Assembly: GCA_030407315.1 (NCBI GenBank)
Contig: JALQPE010000232.1
Coordinates: 62,001-126,000 of the forward strand
DNA length: 64,000 bases
Direction: 5' to 3'
Origin: Asparagopsis taxiformis
Lineage: Eukaryota > Rhodophyta > Florideophyceae > Bonnemaisoniales > Bonnemaisoniaceae
In this document: positions 1-10,308 of the stretch, piece after piece
Layout: each line of letters begins with the position of its first letter
Numbering within the stretch: position 1 is the stretch's first letter
Made by a program: the position numbers and the translations under genes
The notes under the pieces: generated by a model
Databases searched by the model: none
Told to the model about the DNA's origin: nothing
Seen by the model: the letters and a program-made list of their open reading frames with translations, nothing else

Positions 1-97
1 AATATTGAAATGTCACAGAGACTATTGACCTTGTTAAAGTTTGATCCTCATTCAACTATTTCGCGTATTGAAACAGAACAGGTGACAGTACTCTACA

Positions 98-1362
98 ATG
101 AATCCTCATATTCACGAGTCTGATTATATTAGAAGCTTCAAGAATAAGCTTCGAGAAATGGAGGTATGTGAAAAAGAAGGAGACGAAGAGCATGTGAACA
201 GATACCTCATGCATCTTTTGTCTATCACGAGTAAGAAAGACATAGCTGGGGCTTGGATAAACCAAGCAGGAAGTAACAAAATGATGGACGGTCATATTTT
301 ACTCTCTGGATTGTCACAGTTTCGATTTGGAGAGAACGTGGTTGTGCTTGGTCCAAACACATCTCAACTGTTTTCTGCGCTCACTGCAATGCGGAACAGG
401 ACAGGTAAAAGGTTAAAAATTTCCAGTCGAGTTCAGGAAAGTTTAACCGATGCGTGGATTGATAAGAGAAAAGGTATGAGCTTGATTTTCGCTGTTAACA
501 TCTCACAATCTCACTGGGGTGGGGTATACGCAATTGGAAATGACAAAAACAAAGGGGGAAGATCTATTGGGGAGATAGCATGGCGTCCAGCCCGCCCTCG
601 AATCTTCTATCCGTCGTGAAAGATTTCATGGAAGACTGTGATATTGAAGGGCGATGGGAAGTTCATAGCGAAAATTATATGACAGATATATTGAACTATA
701 GAATCCAAACAGATGGGTTCAGTTGCGGATTCTACTTCCTCTGCTCCCTTCGAAGATTTGCGGCCAGTCATGATCTTCCGAAAAGGACTTTTATGACAGC
801 AGGAAGTGATATTTCGGAGGAAATTCGTGAGTTATGTACAAGAATACTTGTGGAGGCAATCATTGAACTGGGTAGAAACTTGGGAGCTAATATGGCAGTT
901 ACTGATGTTCAAGTATGTGAGTTTTTGGCTTCAAAGCTAGCCAGACACTGTATGCTTAGGTATGAGCACGGCAAAAACCCATGGAGTTCCGGAATTGCAG
1001 ATGTGATCGAGATTGAAGATAGCAAAAACAAAACTGAAAAGAGCGAAAGAAAGAGAAGAATAGAAGATGAATTGATGAAGGATGAATTTGTGGAGAATCG
1101 AAAGAAAAGAAAGGTTGATTCTAACAAGCCCCAAGAAGAAACAAATAATGAATGCGATGTGAAGTCGAGCGATTCTCAGAAGACGGTAAGTCAATCTAAT
1201 TTCGCGAAGATGCCGTTTGAAGAAATCACAGAAGACGATGTTATAAGGAGAGCAAATCATAGACATAACGCAACTACTTCTCCTGTAGTTGATATGAATC
1301 TCAATTCCACTCACAATGTAGATGGTTTCAATGTCAGTCCTGATGTCCTTCATGCCGATTAA
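98..1362 (+). pseudogene. Ulp1-like SUMO protease (C48) part of MULE A
   Basis: Ulp1/C48 peptidases cleave SUMO from its targets. The first frame (98-619) carries the catalytic His in QSHWGG (His139, 512-514). After a one-base shift between about 544 and 567 (an AAAGGGGGAA tract) the second frame carries YWGDS with the catalytic Asp (GAT 574-576) and QTDGFSCGF, with the oxyanion Gln six residues before the nucleophile Cys (TGC 724-726). Order and spacing match the Ulp1 of the second MULE at 56386-57281. The tail from about 1015 is lysine/glutamate rich and probably nuclear-directing. The TAA at 1360-1362 is in frame with the next segment at 1378, so the original product was a Ulp1-transposase fusion. 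The family is clear; activity of this copy is unlikely unless the shifts are sequencing errors. Confidence 0.75.
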
Positions 1363-1377
1363 AATCCCAGAGATGAT

Positions 1378-4300
1378 ATGATCGGGACCGTTTGTAGAAA
1401 AATCTCAAACGCGGGCGGTAAAATTCATAACGATGGTACCCTGCTGAAACATACAATGGCTGTGTACAGAGCTGAATCTGTCAATAATTCAGCTGAAATA
1501 TCTCCTTCACAGAATGTTGCGATTCGGCACGGTAACTGTTCCTTGAAACGATCCAATGTTCCACGTATTCTTTCGCACGGAGTAGTTCCTAATGGGCATA
1601 AATTGAAGGAAGTACTTCAGAAGAACCCATATCCCCCAGTGCCTCCCAACAATCATTTCGAGCGGAACAATCAGGAGATGACTATGAAGCAATGCAGGCA
1701 CATGAACATAGCATTACCTCATAGTAGGCAAATTGACTCCGTGGCGTATACATTTCCCTCGATTAATGAACCATCATGCCATCGGCCTCATCCTATGTCA
1801 GTTTACAGTTCTCCGGGTACCTTACAACAGGGAGGAAATGGTGGAGAACGATCACAACCCAATTTATCGCTTGATGAGTACAACGAAGCTCTCATTACCA
1901 CAAAGTCCCTCCCCGTGACCCACTTAAAATCAAATTTGGTTAAAACGCACGAAAGTATCGTCTTGAGTCAACAGGAAACGATCATTTGTGGGTCGCAGGA
2001 CAGACCATGCATCCAAAAAAAATCGCTTGATCTGGAAAATCCCGGGACTGCTAATGTTATCTCCCCGAATAAGTTTTCTTCTCCTGGAATCGTTTGCGAA
2101 GATGTATGGAGGTCTATACCTCACGGTAATGGACCTTTTCAAAGTCAATTTCCTAATGAACCTCAGCAACCACCAAACCAATCCCAATCTGGAACTGTCC
2201 CCATTCTTGGTCATTGCAATTCATCTTTCCGATCATTTCTCCCTAATCCAATACAACTTGAATTGAACAAAGGAAGGAATGGGAATGATGCAGGGAATTC
2301 GGTTTCTCCTTCAGACATGGTCGCCAAAAGTAAGCACCTAAGCATTTGGAATGAAGCGAAAAGTCCAGCAGATGTGGACCTTCCAGCCTCCCCGAACAAT
2401 TCTTCATTGCAAAGGAAGGAAGAACGAGCCTGGTACTCATTCTCTTCTGTTGATGGCATATATGCCAACGTTGGAATGAGTATAGAGAAATTCGTAACTC
2501 ATCTACTCGAACACGGCGAGATGTTTGGCGCTGTAACTTGTTTCGAAATGTCATCAGGTAGTTTCTTTTCTGTACGAATCCGAATGCGCTGTCTCGAGTA
2601 CCATAGAGCATGTAAGTGCAAATGCACACTCACAGCTTTCCGATACAGAAGAGGAGGAGTGTGGCGCGTTGAGCGTCGTCACGATCATTCTCATGACTAC
2701 GTTCCTAAACCCTCAACCAGGCAGTCTGCCATTCTTTCAAAGCTCAGACAGGAAGACGGCCGGCTTAACTATAAGGCCATAGGAGGTCAAGACTGTGAGA
2801 GAACCGAAAATATGGCAGTTGATGACATCAGGGAAGACCACGAAGGCGGCAGAAATCAAATGAACAAATTCAGTCCGAATCCGCAATGTGCCCGAGCACC
2901 TAATGAATCAACGAATTGTCTACGCCCGATACTGGACGGGAATTTGCTTTCGTCGTACTCTGATGAAGGAGAATTTGAAAGAAATAGTGAAAGAACAGGT
3001 AACAAATCTGATGTACAGGAGAATATAATTGATCCCAGGCTTTCTCCGTGTCGTTCTCCCGCCGAAGATCGCGGAACTTTTTCTCTACCGGAAGGTTCCA
3101 TGAATAATTCGGAGCTTCTTGGTATGGAAAATGTGACTAGAGGAGCTTCTCATGTTCCAAAAGTCTCTAGAGGTGAGCCTACACGAGGGAACAATGAAAT
3201 TCTAGCAAGTCAGAGTAACGAAGAACATTTAAAAGAGTCTATGCATGACTCTGTCAGAATTGCAATGGAATGTTTTGTGCGGTCTTTGGAACATCGAGGA
3301 AGACAAGAAATACTGCCTTCCTTGAAACATATTTCAGAATCATGTGGATTCTCTCTTCGGGTAAGGTCATCCTGTTACTATTCCACCTCTGACTCTCCCT
3401 TTGACAAGAGCCTCAAAATTCTCAAAAAGGCTATAATGGAATGTCGAGCAGAAAGTTGCCGCTTCAAGTGTTTCATTCACGGTGTATGTGAGGGTGAACA
3501 TGTTCAGAGGGGTAGCGGAAAAAGTGAAGAAAGGCAAGACACAGAACATGAGGGCGAGGTTTGTAGTATGCAAAATCCATCTGTACCAACTCAAGCTACA
3601 ACTCGACCCAGAATGATACAGTACACACTAAGCTTCTCGGCACTTGGACACTCCTGTAGCCCCGACACTACAATAATGGAAAGAACCGTTCCTCCAAAAG
3701 TTCTGAGTGAGGCCATTAATATGCGAGTATCCTACATGCGCCCTCTGGAGATAATTCGCTATTTGGAAGACAAATATTCTATCTTGATTGACAAGAACTT
3801 ATTCAAGAGACGATTAGACTACGTCATGCGTACTCTCCACCCAGCCCATGCTGATTGTTCTCAACTGATGGCAAACCTTTCCTCTATGAAGGAAGATGAA
3901 AAGAACTTTTTCTATGTTGCCAATGTGGGCAGCGAAAACAAACTTCACTCTGTATGTTTTGCTCTACCGGAATGGAGAGAGGACTATAAGCGGTATGGAG
4001 TTGTTCCTGGTATTAGCATTGATGGGAAGGCCATTGCAAACCGTTATGATCTTCCAATGTTTACGGTGAATGGGCGAACGAATTATGGTAAGACATGCAT
4101 TTTCATGGTCTCATTTTTGGCAAGCCAAACTAGTCAAGAAATCAAGTGGTGCTTGCAAATGTTCAAAAGATGTCATGGAATTCCTCCCAAGATAATAACG
4201 CTGGATCAAGACATGGCTGGCATAAATGCCGCAAAGGAAGTCTTTCCCACATCCTTTCTCATTCTAGATGAATTCCACGTGAATCAGAATCAGAAGAAAA

Positions 4301-4509
4301 ACGTATCTTCTTTCTTGACTAAAAAGAACAGGACCCATATGTGTCGGGAGATGAGCAATGACCTCTTTTCGTTACGGGAGAGCCAGAATGAAGACGCGTT
4401 CTATCGAAAAAGGGATGAGTTTGAAAAAAATGGTTCGGTCAGGGTGCCAATCGGCCAGATATCCCGCGATGGTACAAAGGTCTTTATCACGACAAGCCAG
4501 AAATTATAG
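1378..4509 (+). pseudogene. MULE A transposase, zinc region and DDE core
   Basis: Residues 1-350 are polar, low-complexity linker. A Cys/His cluster follows at about 2580-2700 (CxxxxxxxCxCxC, then HDHSH), like the FAR1/WRKY/FLYWCH-type DNA-binding fingers of MULE transposases. A second Cys-rich patch sits at about 3355-3500. The MULE catalytic core begins near 3690. The first catalytic Asp is in PGISIDGKA (GAT 4021-4023) and the second in ITLDQDMAG (GAT 4204-4206), followed by a DEFHVNQN stretch typical after the second Asp. The frame leaves homology after FEKN at about 4430. In the neighbouring frame PRWY...IVHCFNR continues at 4464-4525 as in copy B, so an indel in the A7 run at about 4423-4429 explains the break. 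Confidence 0.75.
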
Positions 4510-6422
4510 TGCATTGCTTCAATAGAATGCGCTGTGGGCTTCGCTTTGCATTCCAAGGAAGTGGATTTACTGAAGCTTTCAATTCATTCTACAAGAGTTT
4601 CATAATAGACAGAAGAGTACAGCTACGAAATGTTCCCAAGGAGCTGAAGAGATATACTGGAGAGCGATTGCGGGAGCGAGAAAGGGAACTTCAAAAAACC
4701 AACAAAAATCTCATGGTAGCTTTGCAAGCTACACTGCTCGTAGAGAGAGGTATAGAAGCAGGTTTATTTTTGCAAACGTTTACTGAATATGCTGTTCGGA
4801 TGTTCTTGAATGACGTTCATCCAAAAATCGGGAAATGGTCCATAGTAAGGCATAAAATTGACTCCCATACGAGAAGAGGTGATGTCAGCCACGGATCAGG
4901 AAATTTCTCGTCCGCTTTACAACAGGCAGGCAGTGACATTTTTTCAAATCGAAATGGGCACGGAGTTACATTCTTTTTGAAAGCTCTAAGCGCGGAAGAA
5001 AATGGATTGAGTTCATTCACAGAGGTTCGTGTTTGGATGACTGAGACAAATGGCGAAAAGTGTATGAGCGCTGCATGTAGTTGTTACTTCATGCGCAGTG
5101 CAGGAATTCCATGTCAGCATGTAACACATGTCGTAGCTCGATACACAGAGTATTGCAGTTCAAACGTTTCTATTTACGCCGCAGTAGGAACAGACAAGCC
5201 TCCAAGGCTACACAACTTATTCCATTGCTACTGGAAAAACAATCCTACAGAATGGGTTTCGGTCCTAGCGCTGACAAGATATAGTACAGTGGCACCGGAA
5301 ATTGCTACGGCAGAGAGTTCTTTTTGTGAAGTGTTCCAGAATCATGAGAGTCCAGAGACAGATGAAAAGCGAAGAGAGTTCTGTGAAGCTTTATACTGGT
5401 GTGATGTCAGAGCACTCGTAGACCAAATGGCTCGTTTCTCATATTCACGCGGTTCAAAATATACAGGGGCTTTTCTTCACATCTTGAGGACTTGCAAGGA
5501 TCAAATGTCACGAAATGTACTGCCTGGAACTGCTCCTACATCCCAAAACCCACTATTCGTTCCTCCCAGTTTTGGAGAGATTAGAACTTCAGAAAATTGC
5601 ACACAAAGTACCGCTCCCGGCCCACTACGTGAATATACTGCTGGAAAAAGTGTTCAGAACCCTAATATAGGACGTAGGGGAAATCCGGGGTCAAATCAAA
5701 GAGCACGTTCATCGCTAGAGCCTAAGAGAGGGCGCCGTCGCGCTACACGAGGGGATAAGAGACGATACATGAGGCAAGCTTCACCAATTGTTTCTCCGGC
5801 CGAACAAAAACAACTCTCAGCAAATATCCAGATCCTCCCACAGAGGAGCTCTTCACAAGCCACAGCAATGTCTTCAGCATTCAAACCACCTCTTTCACAG
5901 ATTTTTGGTGACGACAGAGTCCAGGAACATCACCTCCACTTCCCAAACCAGAGTCAGCATCGCATTCAACTTCTTTCTGGGCATTCCAGTACTGTCCCCA
6001 ACATTCAGAGCTCACAAAACCATACTATCCAAAACACACCCACCAAAACACAGTATCCAAATACTATTGAACCTTTTCAGAGCCAGACTGAAAATTTCAG
6101 CTCTGTTCATTACTCCCCTCCGCCAATAATGCAACACAACACCCCTGTTCTGAAGAAATCGCCACATGGACAAATTCCTGGCCTTCAAATCCTGACCAGT
6201 GCCCCGTCGATGGTTTTATCACAACAAAACCTTCCCTTGTCGACAAACTTAATCAGTGGTACAGCTTCTTCAGTTCCTTTAGACCACCAGAACTATCATA
6301 TCCGAGAAATAACCAACAACCATAATCGAAATGTACAGAACGGAACATTGCAAAATAATGGGGGATCCTCTATCCAAGATATTATCAACAAATCTGTCGA
6401 CTTTGTAGGAGGCCTTCCTTAA
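4509..6422 (+). pseudogene. MULE A transposase C-terminal part with SWIM finger
   Basis: This continues the DDE domain in a new frame; the GTG listed as first codon is internal (VHCFNR). The catalytic Glu is in GSGFTEAFNSFY (GAA 4572-4574). A SWIM zinc finger (CSCYFMRSAGIPCQHV; CxC then CxH) lies at about 5074-5121 and is diagnostic for MULE/FAR1 transposases. Beyond about 5690 there is a strongly basic patch and then a Gln/Ser/Pro/His-rich tail to the stop at 6420-6422. The tail is low complexity and has no recognisable domain. Copy B matches through the SWIM finger and the basic patch. Confidence 0.75.
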
Positions 6423-7565
6423 AACTCACAGTTGCAATATGTCCAAGTTGTCAAATTAATTTTGAAGTGTTCAGAACTCACTTTCGTTCTGGTGTTTGCC
6501 ACCTTTTTGGATCCTTCTCCGCATTTGAATTGTTGGGGTAAACCTCATCCTTACTAAGTAATGAACTACTTATATTTCCTCCAAGACAATAATTCTAACA
6601 CAGTATTAACATTCCTAACTACTCTTCATTCAATCTATAAGCACTAAGCTATGTTACGGACTTTCGTTTGTGAAATGTTATCTTCTCTGGAGAACTCTCC
6701 CTTCTGTCTTGCCTTCGTTCAAATTTTCTCCATAGCTGGGAACGGGGTGCCCTTCCAATTCATCATCTCACCACTCCAATCCTTTTTCGTTCACGCAAGT
6801 ATATCTAATGCGGGCGCAAGAGTATTGTGTGGCCGCCAGTGACTGCCGAGGCAGAAGATCGTGGTTGAAAGATCGCGGTAACTCTGGAGCTGGATGGCCT
6901 AGCCCAAAGTGGGCCCTTTACACTTTTAACGACAATAAATTACCCTCATCTGGTCTGTCGACATAGCTGGACCTCAGGAATCATCCGCATTCTCATGTTT
7001 TGTTCCCAGGACCTACCAGTCGCCATATTTCGCACATGGGTGGGAACCTGTGCGTCACTGTACGTCACGCCATAGAAACGTTTTGAAAATGACGAGAGCT
7101 TCATTCGTCTGGCGGTTACTGAGCGTCCTAGGCTACCAAAAGTTTTCACGCGGCTGTTCCCACCCCTCCATTTCGGTCTTGACATGAAGGCCCGCTTGAG
7201 TATTGATAATATCGGTGTTTATGTTCTACGCCAATGAGTAGCGAGTATGACCGGGGGAAGGGAGCTAAGGCATGCGGGGGAAGAGATACGAATACAGGAC
7301 CTGCGTTCAGGGGAAGAATTTATCATAATCTACATCGATTACACGATGTAGATTTTCCATAGACCGCCGATAACTCCGTTTGTCGCAAAAATGGCTTTCT
7401 GCCGATCGATGTGCTGAAATAGACTAGAATGGACAAAACGGTTCCAAATTCAAGACTTTAGTGGGTGGTAGAAAAATGTTTAGAATGTATCTAAGCATAA
7501 TATCATGTCTAGAATGCAGAAGGAGGTTGGAAAAGGAACAAACTACTAGCATAACCAACTAAACA
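6423..7565. other. Intergenic, no gene recognised; one hairpin
   Basis: About 1.1 kb between MULE A and receptor copy A with no credible coding region. It should contain the MULE's right terminus, but I could not identify a terminal repeat. A perfect hairpin with 11-bp arms (AATCTACATCG/CGATGTAGATT) and a 6-nt loop lies at 7327-7354. Confidence 0.5.
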
Positions 7566-8808
7566 ATGTCGTTTTGTAGCTCAAAACTACCTATCTCAAC
7601 CGCTGCCAGCTTTAGTTCTTTCGTTTCCATGCAACGACCGTATCTCGTCTCCTATCTCGCGCCACAAATGCAACGTCGCGAAAGTACTGATTCTTCTCTT
7701 TCGCAACAAGAGAGCCGATCATTCACTACAAAGTATGGTTTGGCATTGACGTTCTTCCGTGTGGGATTGTTCTCGTTTTTTGCAATATTCGCTCTGTTCT
7801 ATGAGGTGGCTGTCGTTAACTTTCTGTTCCAGCAACAATCGCTTATTCTTGCAAGAGATGTTCGCGTGTTAAGTCGATCAGAATTGGGATCCTACTCAAT
7901 TCTGAGAGATTCTGCTTTAGAAGACATCTTCATCAATATAGGTTGGTGTCAAGCTTCTTTTCTTTTTGGTCGCTTTCTCTCTTCGATTCTAACATGCATT
8001 CCAAACTTTTTGCAACACCCTCTCTGCAGTGGATTCAACAGGGGCCAAGAATGTAGATCAGAATCCTCCTTGGCACCAATGTGATACCGCAGCAGGTTGC
8101 ATCCGAGAAACAGCCGATCTGAGCAATGACGTTTCGTTCACTGTAACTTTTGAGGTTACTGGGAAATTTCTAATTGGCAGGGAATCCAATTGCAGTACGT
8201 TGAGGCTTTCCGTGTGCGGACCAGAAACCGATGAGAGAATCCAAGGGCAGCCACACTGACTTACCACTCACTTTCCGATTCCACATAACAGGTAGGTTGG
8301 CCGTTTATGACACACAAGATGTATTATACGCATTCAACGGCGGTTGGCTGTACAATAACGCATCCGACGAAGAAATGCGAAGAGAAGTGGACCGGGAAAT
8401 CCTATTCCTTCGTACTCAAGGAGACGTATGTCATATTTGTCACATTTATTGCCTTTCTCAACAGGATCTGAAACTGACAGCATAGGTGTGTCTGTGAAAT
8501 TTTTGAAACAGATTGAGGGCTTTGTGGATACTGAAGTCCAGCTTGACCGCGAAAACCATTCCAGTAGCATTGACGCTTTGATCATCTTGGTTCCAGTTGG
8601 AATTTTTGTGTTGCCCCCGCTGCTGTTCTCTGTGCTTGTTCTCGTTCTCTGGAAGAAGGGCTTCCAAGAATCGAGTGCCACAAGTACACAAGAGGAAAGA
8701 AATACATACCAAATGAGAAATACGTACCAAGTGCCCCGGACACAGAAGAAGTTTAGTGATTTCTATGACGTTGATGAAGCAGGGGACAGTTTTCTGACGG
8801 ATATCTGA
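7566..8808 (+). CDS. Receptor-like membrane protein, copy A (5'-truncated, iGluR-like)
   Basis: The N-terminally shortened member of a three-copy family. By comparison with copies B and C the exons are 7566-7941, 8030-8154, 8196-8211, 8292-8425 and 8512-8808, all with GT-AG introns (88, 41, 80 and 86 bp) and consistent phase. Exon 3 is only 16 nt. The product starts at the cytoplasmic loop equivalent to residue 265 of copy C, then has one transmembrane helix (M3-like, about 7730-7830), an extracellular region with cysteines (S2-like), a second helix (M4-like, about 8575-8655) and the conserved tail FSDFYDV. The signal peptide, S1 and M1 regions are missing and nothing homologous lies upstream, so this is a truncated duplicate, perhaps a pseudogene, though its frame is intact. 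Confidence 0.6.
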
Positions 8809-9255
8809 GAGTTGATGGTCATGATCGACCTGACCGACCGACACAAACGGGAAGCTGGAGATAACATCCCGCGACACTTAGCTCATTGATCGTCCTATAC
8901 ATGATCTCGAATCTATTGAATTCATGCAACATGAGCTGCGGGGCACATCGATATGGAATCGCATCACAGTTTCTTCCAAACCAATTTGTACAAGATTATC
9001 AAAACGTTTGAACTGTGCAGGATTCAGAGATGAGGTTCAGGCTCCTTGTTTGGATACCTTCACTGTCTGGGGTGGATACTGAGGACCAGCGACCCCAACG
9101 ATTCCCTCATCATCTAGTAGAAGTTGACCGGTTACGAATAAGTTATGTCCCATTTATTGAATTGAACTAAGTTAGTTTCCCCATGACTGTGATACTACCA
9201 AACCAGTCAGATACCCAGCCGAACATCCACCTTCCACTGCAACTCCTCCCCCAAA
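8809..9255. other. Intergenic, nothing recognised
   Basis: Starts with the 3' flank shared with receptor copy C (GAGAGTTGATG follows the stop in both) and ends at the 3' end of the minus-strand zinc-finger gene. No coding, RNA or repeat signal seen. Confidence 0.5.
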
Positions 9256-10308
9256 TCAAACTTCCTTCCCCGCCTCTCCACAGTCCTTCCCATTCCCATC
9301 CCCACTATCACTCCCCTCCGCGTTCGCTCCCTCGTCACACACATCATCACGTGACACGTCACCACCCTCTCGAGACTCGTCGCCTCCCAATTTTTCCTCC
9401 AAATTTGCTCCGCCCCCGTCACACGCGCGCCGCTCCCTGTGCACCGCCCCAGCAGCTCCCGCGCAGTCCGCAGTCACAGCCGTAGCCACAGCAGTCTCAC
9501 ATGTATTCGACGCGGGCCTGGCCTTTTTGTGAACTGCATCATCCTGCGACTGACCGCCGCCACTCGCACTCTCACCCTTGCGCTTGCGGTGATTGATGAG
9601 ATTGAGTCTGCGGCGGTCAGTGGTCCGGTTGTAGATTGCGCATTGTGCGCGCTCCGGGCACTCACCGCGACAGTGTGTGCACAACCACGAACCGGGAGCT
9701 GCACTCCGGGCTGCTTCGAGGTCCCATTCGTAGAATGCGAAGCAATTTGTGCAAATGGACTTTCTGCACGCGCCGGATTGGAGGTTTCCGCAGGTGACAT
9801 GGGGAGCGGCGGCACGCGGTTTGCGCGAGCAGATGTGGCAAAATTTGCTCGGGGTGGGATTGGCGTAGGTTGGGGGCTTCCTAGCCTTTTTGACTTTCCC
9901 CTGCGCGTTTGACGGGGGAGGCACGATTGGAGCAGGGTGGGGCGGACTGGAGGGGTGGGACTGAGGGAGGTCCGCTGCACCGCCACGGACAGCCCTGTTT
10001 CCGTGGCTATCTTGCGGTGCATTTTGGTCGCGGGAATTGTGCAGACCAAGAAGCGGGAGAAGCTCACCGACAGAGTGATGGGCATGGAAGTGATCCATGG
10101 TCGGGAGGGAGGCTTCGCCAGTAATCCAGTGGTGGATATCGCTGGAGAGGGCGACAGCGTGAGGGGAGGCGAGGGCGTGATCAGCGCAATCAACGTCCAG
10201 CTCCGGCTGATGAGGGAGGAGGTCGTGGGAATGGAGAATGGGGGAAAGCGGGGTGGGAGAAAGAATGGGTTTGGGGGAGGAGAATGGAGTGTTAGTTCCG
10301 CTCGGCAT
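9256..10308 (-). CDS. 4CXXC_R1 (CDCA7-type) zinc-finger protein
   Basis: A single-exon, GC-rich gene of 350 codons. Residues 1-150 are Pro/His/Ser rich. Residues 157-225 form a cysteine-rich domain (CHIC at 157-160, then C173, C181, CTNC at 186-189, CTHC at 210-213, C217, C223) with the WLCTHCRG signature of the zf-4CXXC_R1 domain. That domain is found in CDCA7 and related nuclear proteins; CDCA7 works with the HELLS/LSH remodeler in maintaining DNA methylation. A basic NHRKRKGE stretch follows and may be a nuclear signal. The C-terminal 100 residues are Gly/Asp/Glu rich without a known domain. The ATG at 10308 is the first in the frame. This is the only non-transposon gene here with a clearly recognised domain. 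Whether it is a true CDCA7 orthologue or a divergent class of 4CXXC protein cannot be decided by eye. Confidence 0.7.
   Translation of the reverse strand: MPSGTNTPFSSPKPILSPTPLSPILHSHDLLPHQPELDVDCADHALASPHAVALSSDIHHWITGEASLPTMDHFHAHHSVGELLPLLGLHNSRDQNAPQDSHGNRAVRGGAADLPQSHPSSPPHPAPIVPPPSNAQGKVKKARKPPTYANPTPSKFCHICSRKPRAAAPHVTCGNLQSGACRKSICTNCFAFYEWDLEAARSAAPGSWLCTHCRGECPERAQCAIYNRTTDRRRLNLINHRKRKGESASGGGQSQDDAVHKKARPASNTCETAVATAVTADCAGAAGAVHRERRACDGGGANLEEKLGGDESREGGDVSRDDVCDEGANAEGSDSGDGNGKDCGEAGKEV

Larger units (their letters stand above)
98..6422 (+). mobile_element. MULE DNA transposon with N-terminal Ulp1 domain (copy A, decayed)
   Basis: A Mutator-like element whose coding region runs Ulp1 cysteine protease, long polar linker, Cys/His zinc region, DDE transposase, SWIM zinc finger, then a basic Gln/Ser/Pro-rich tail. 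It is broken by a one-base shift around 544-567 (G5 run), an in-frame TAA at 1360-1362, and a one-base shift near the A7 run at about 4423-4429. Apart from these three lesions the ~6.3 kb reads through. Copy B at 57557-61710 has the same domain order, which fixes the reading frame. Terminal inverted repeats could not be placed: the left end is at or beyond the window edge and no matching right end was seen. Confidence 0.85.

Noticed and set aside
1..30. 15-bp match with 49204-49219 (CAGAGACTATTGACC), considered as a MULE terminal repeat
   Set aside because: A match of this length is expected by chance in 64 kb compared with itself, and nothing else around it matches.
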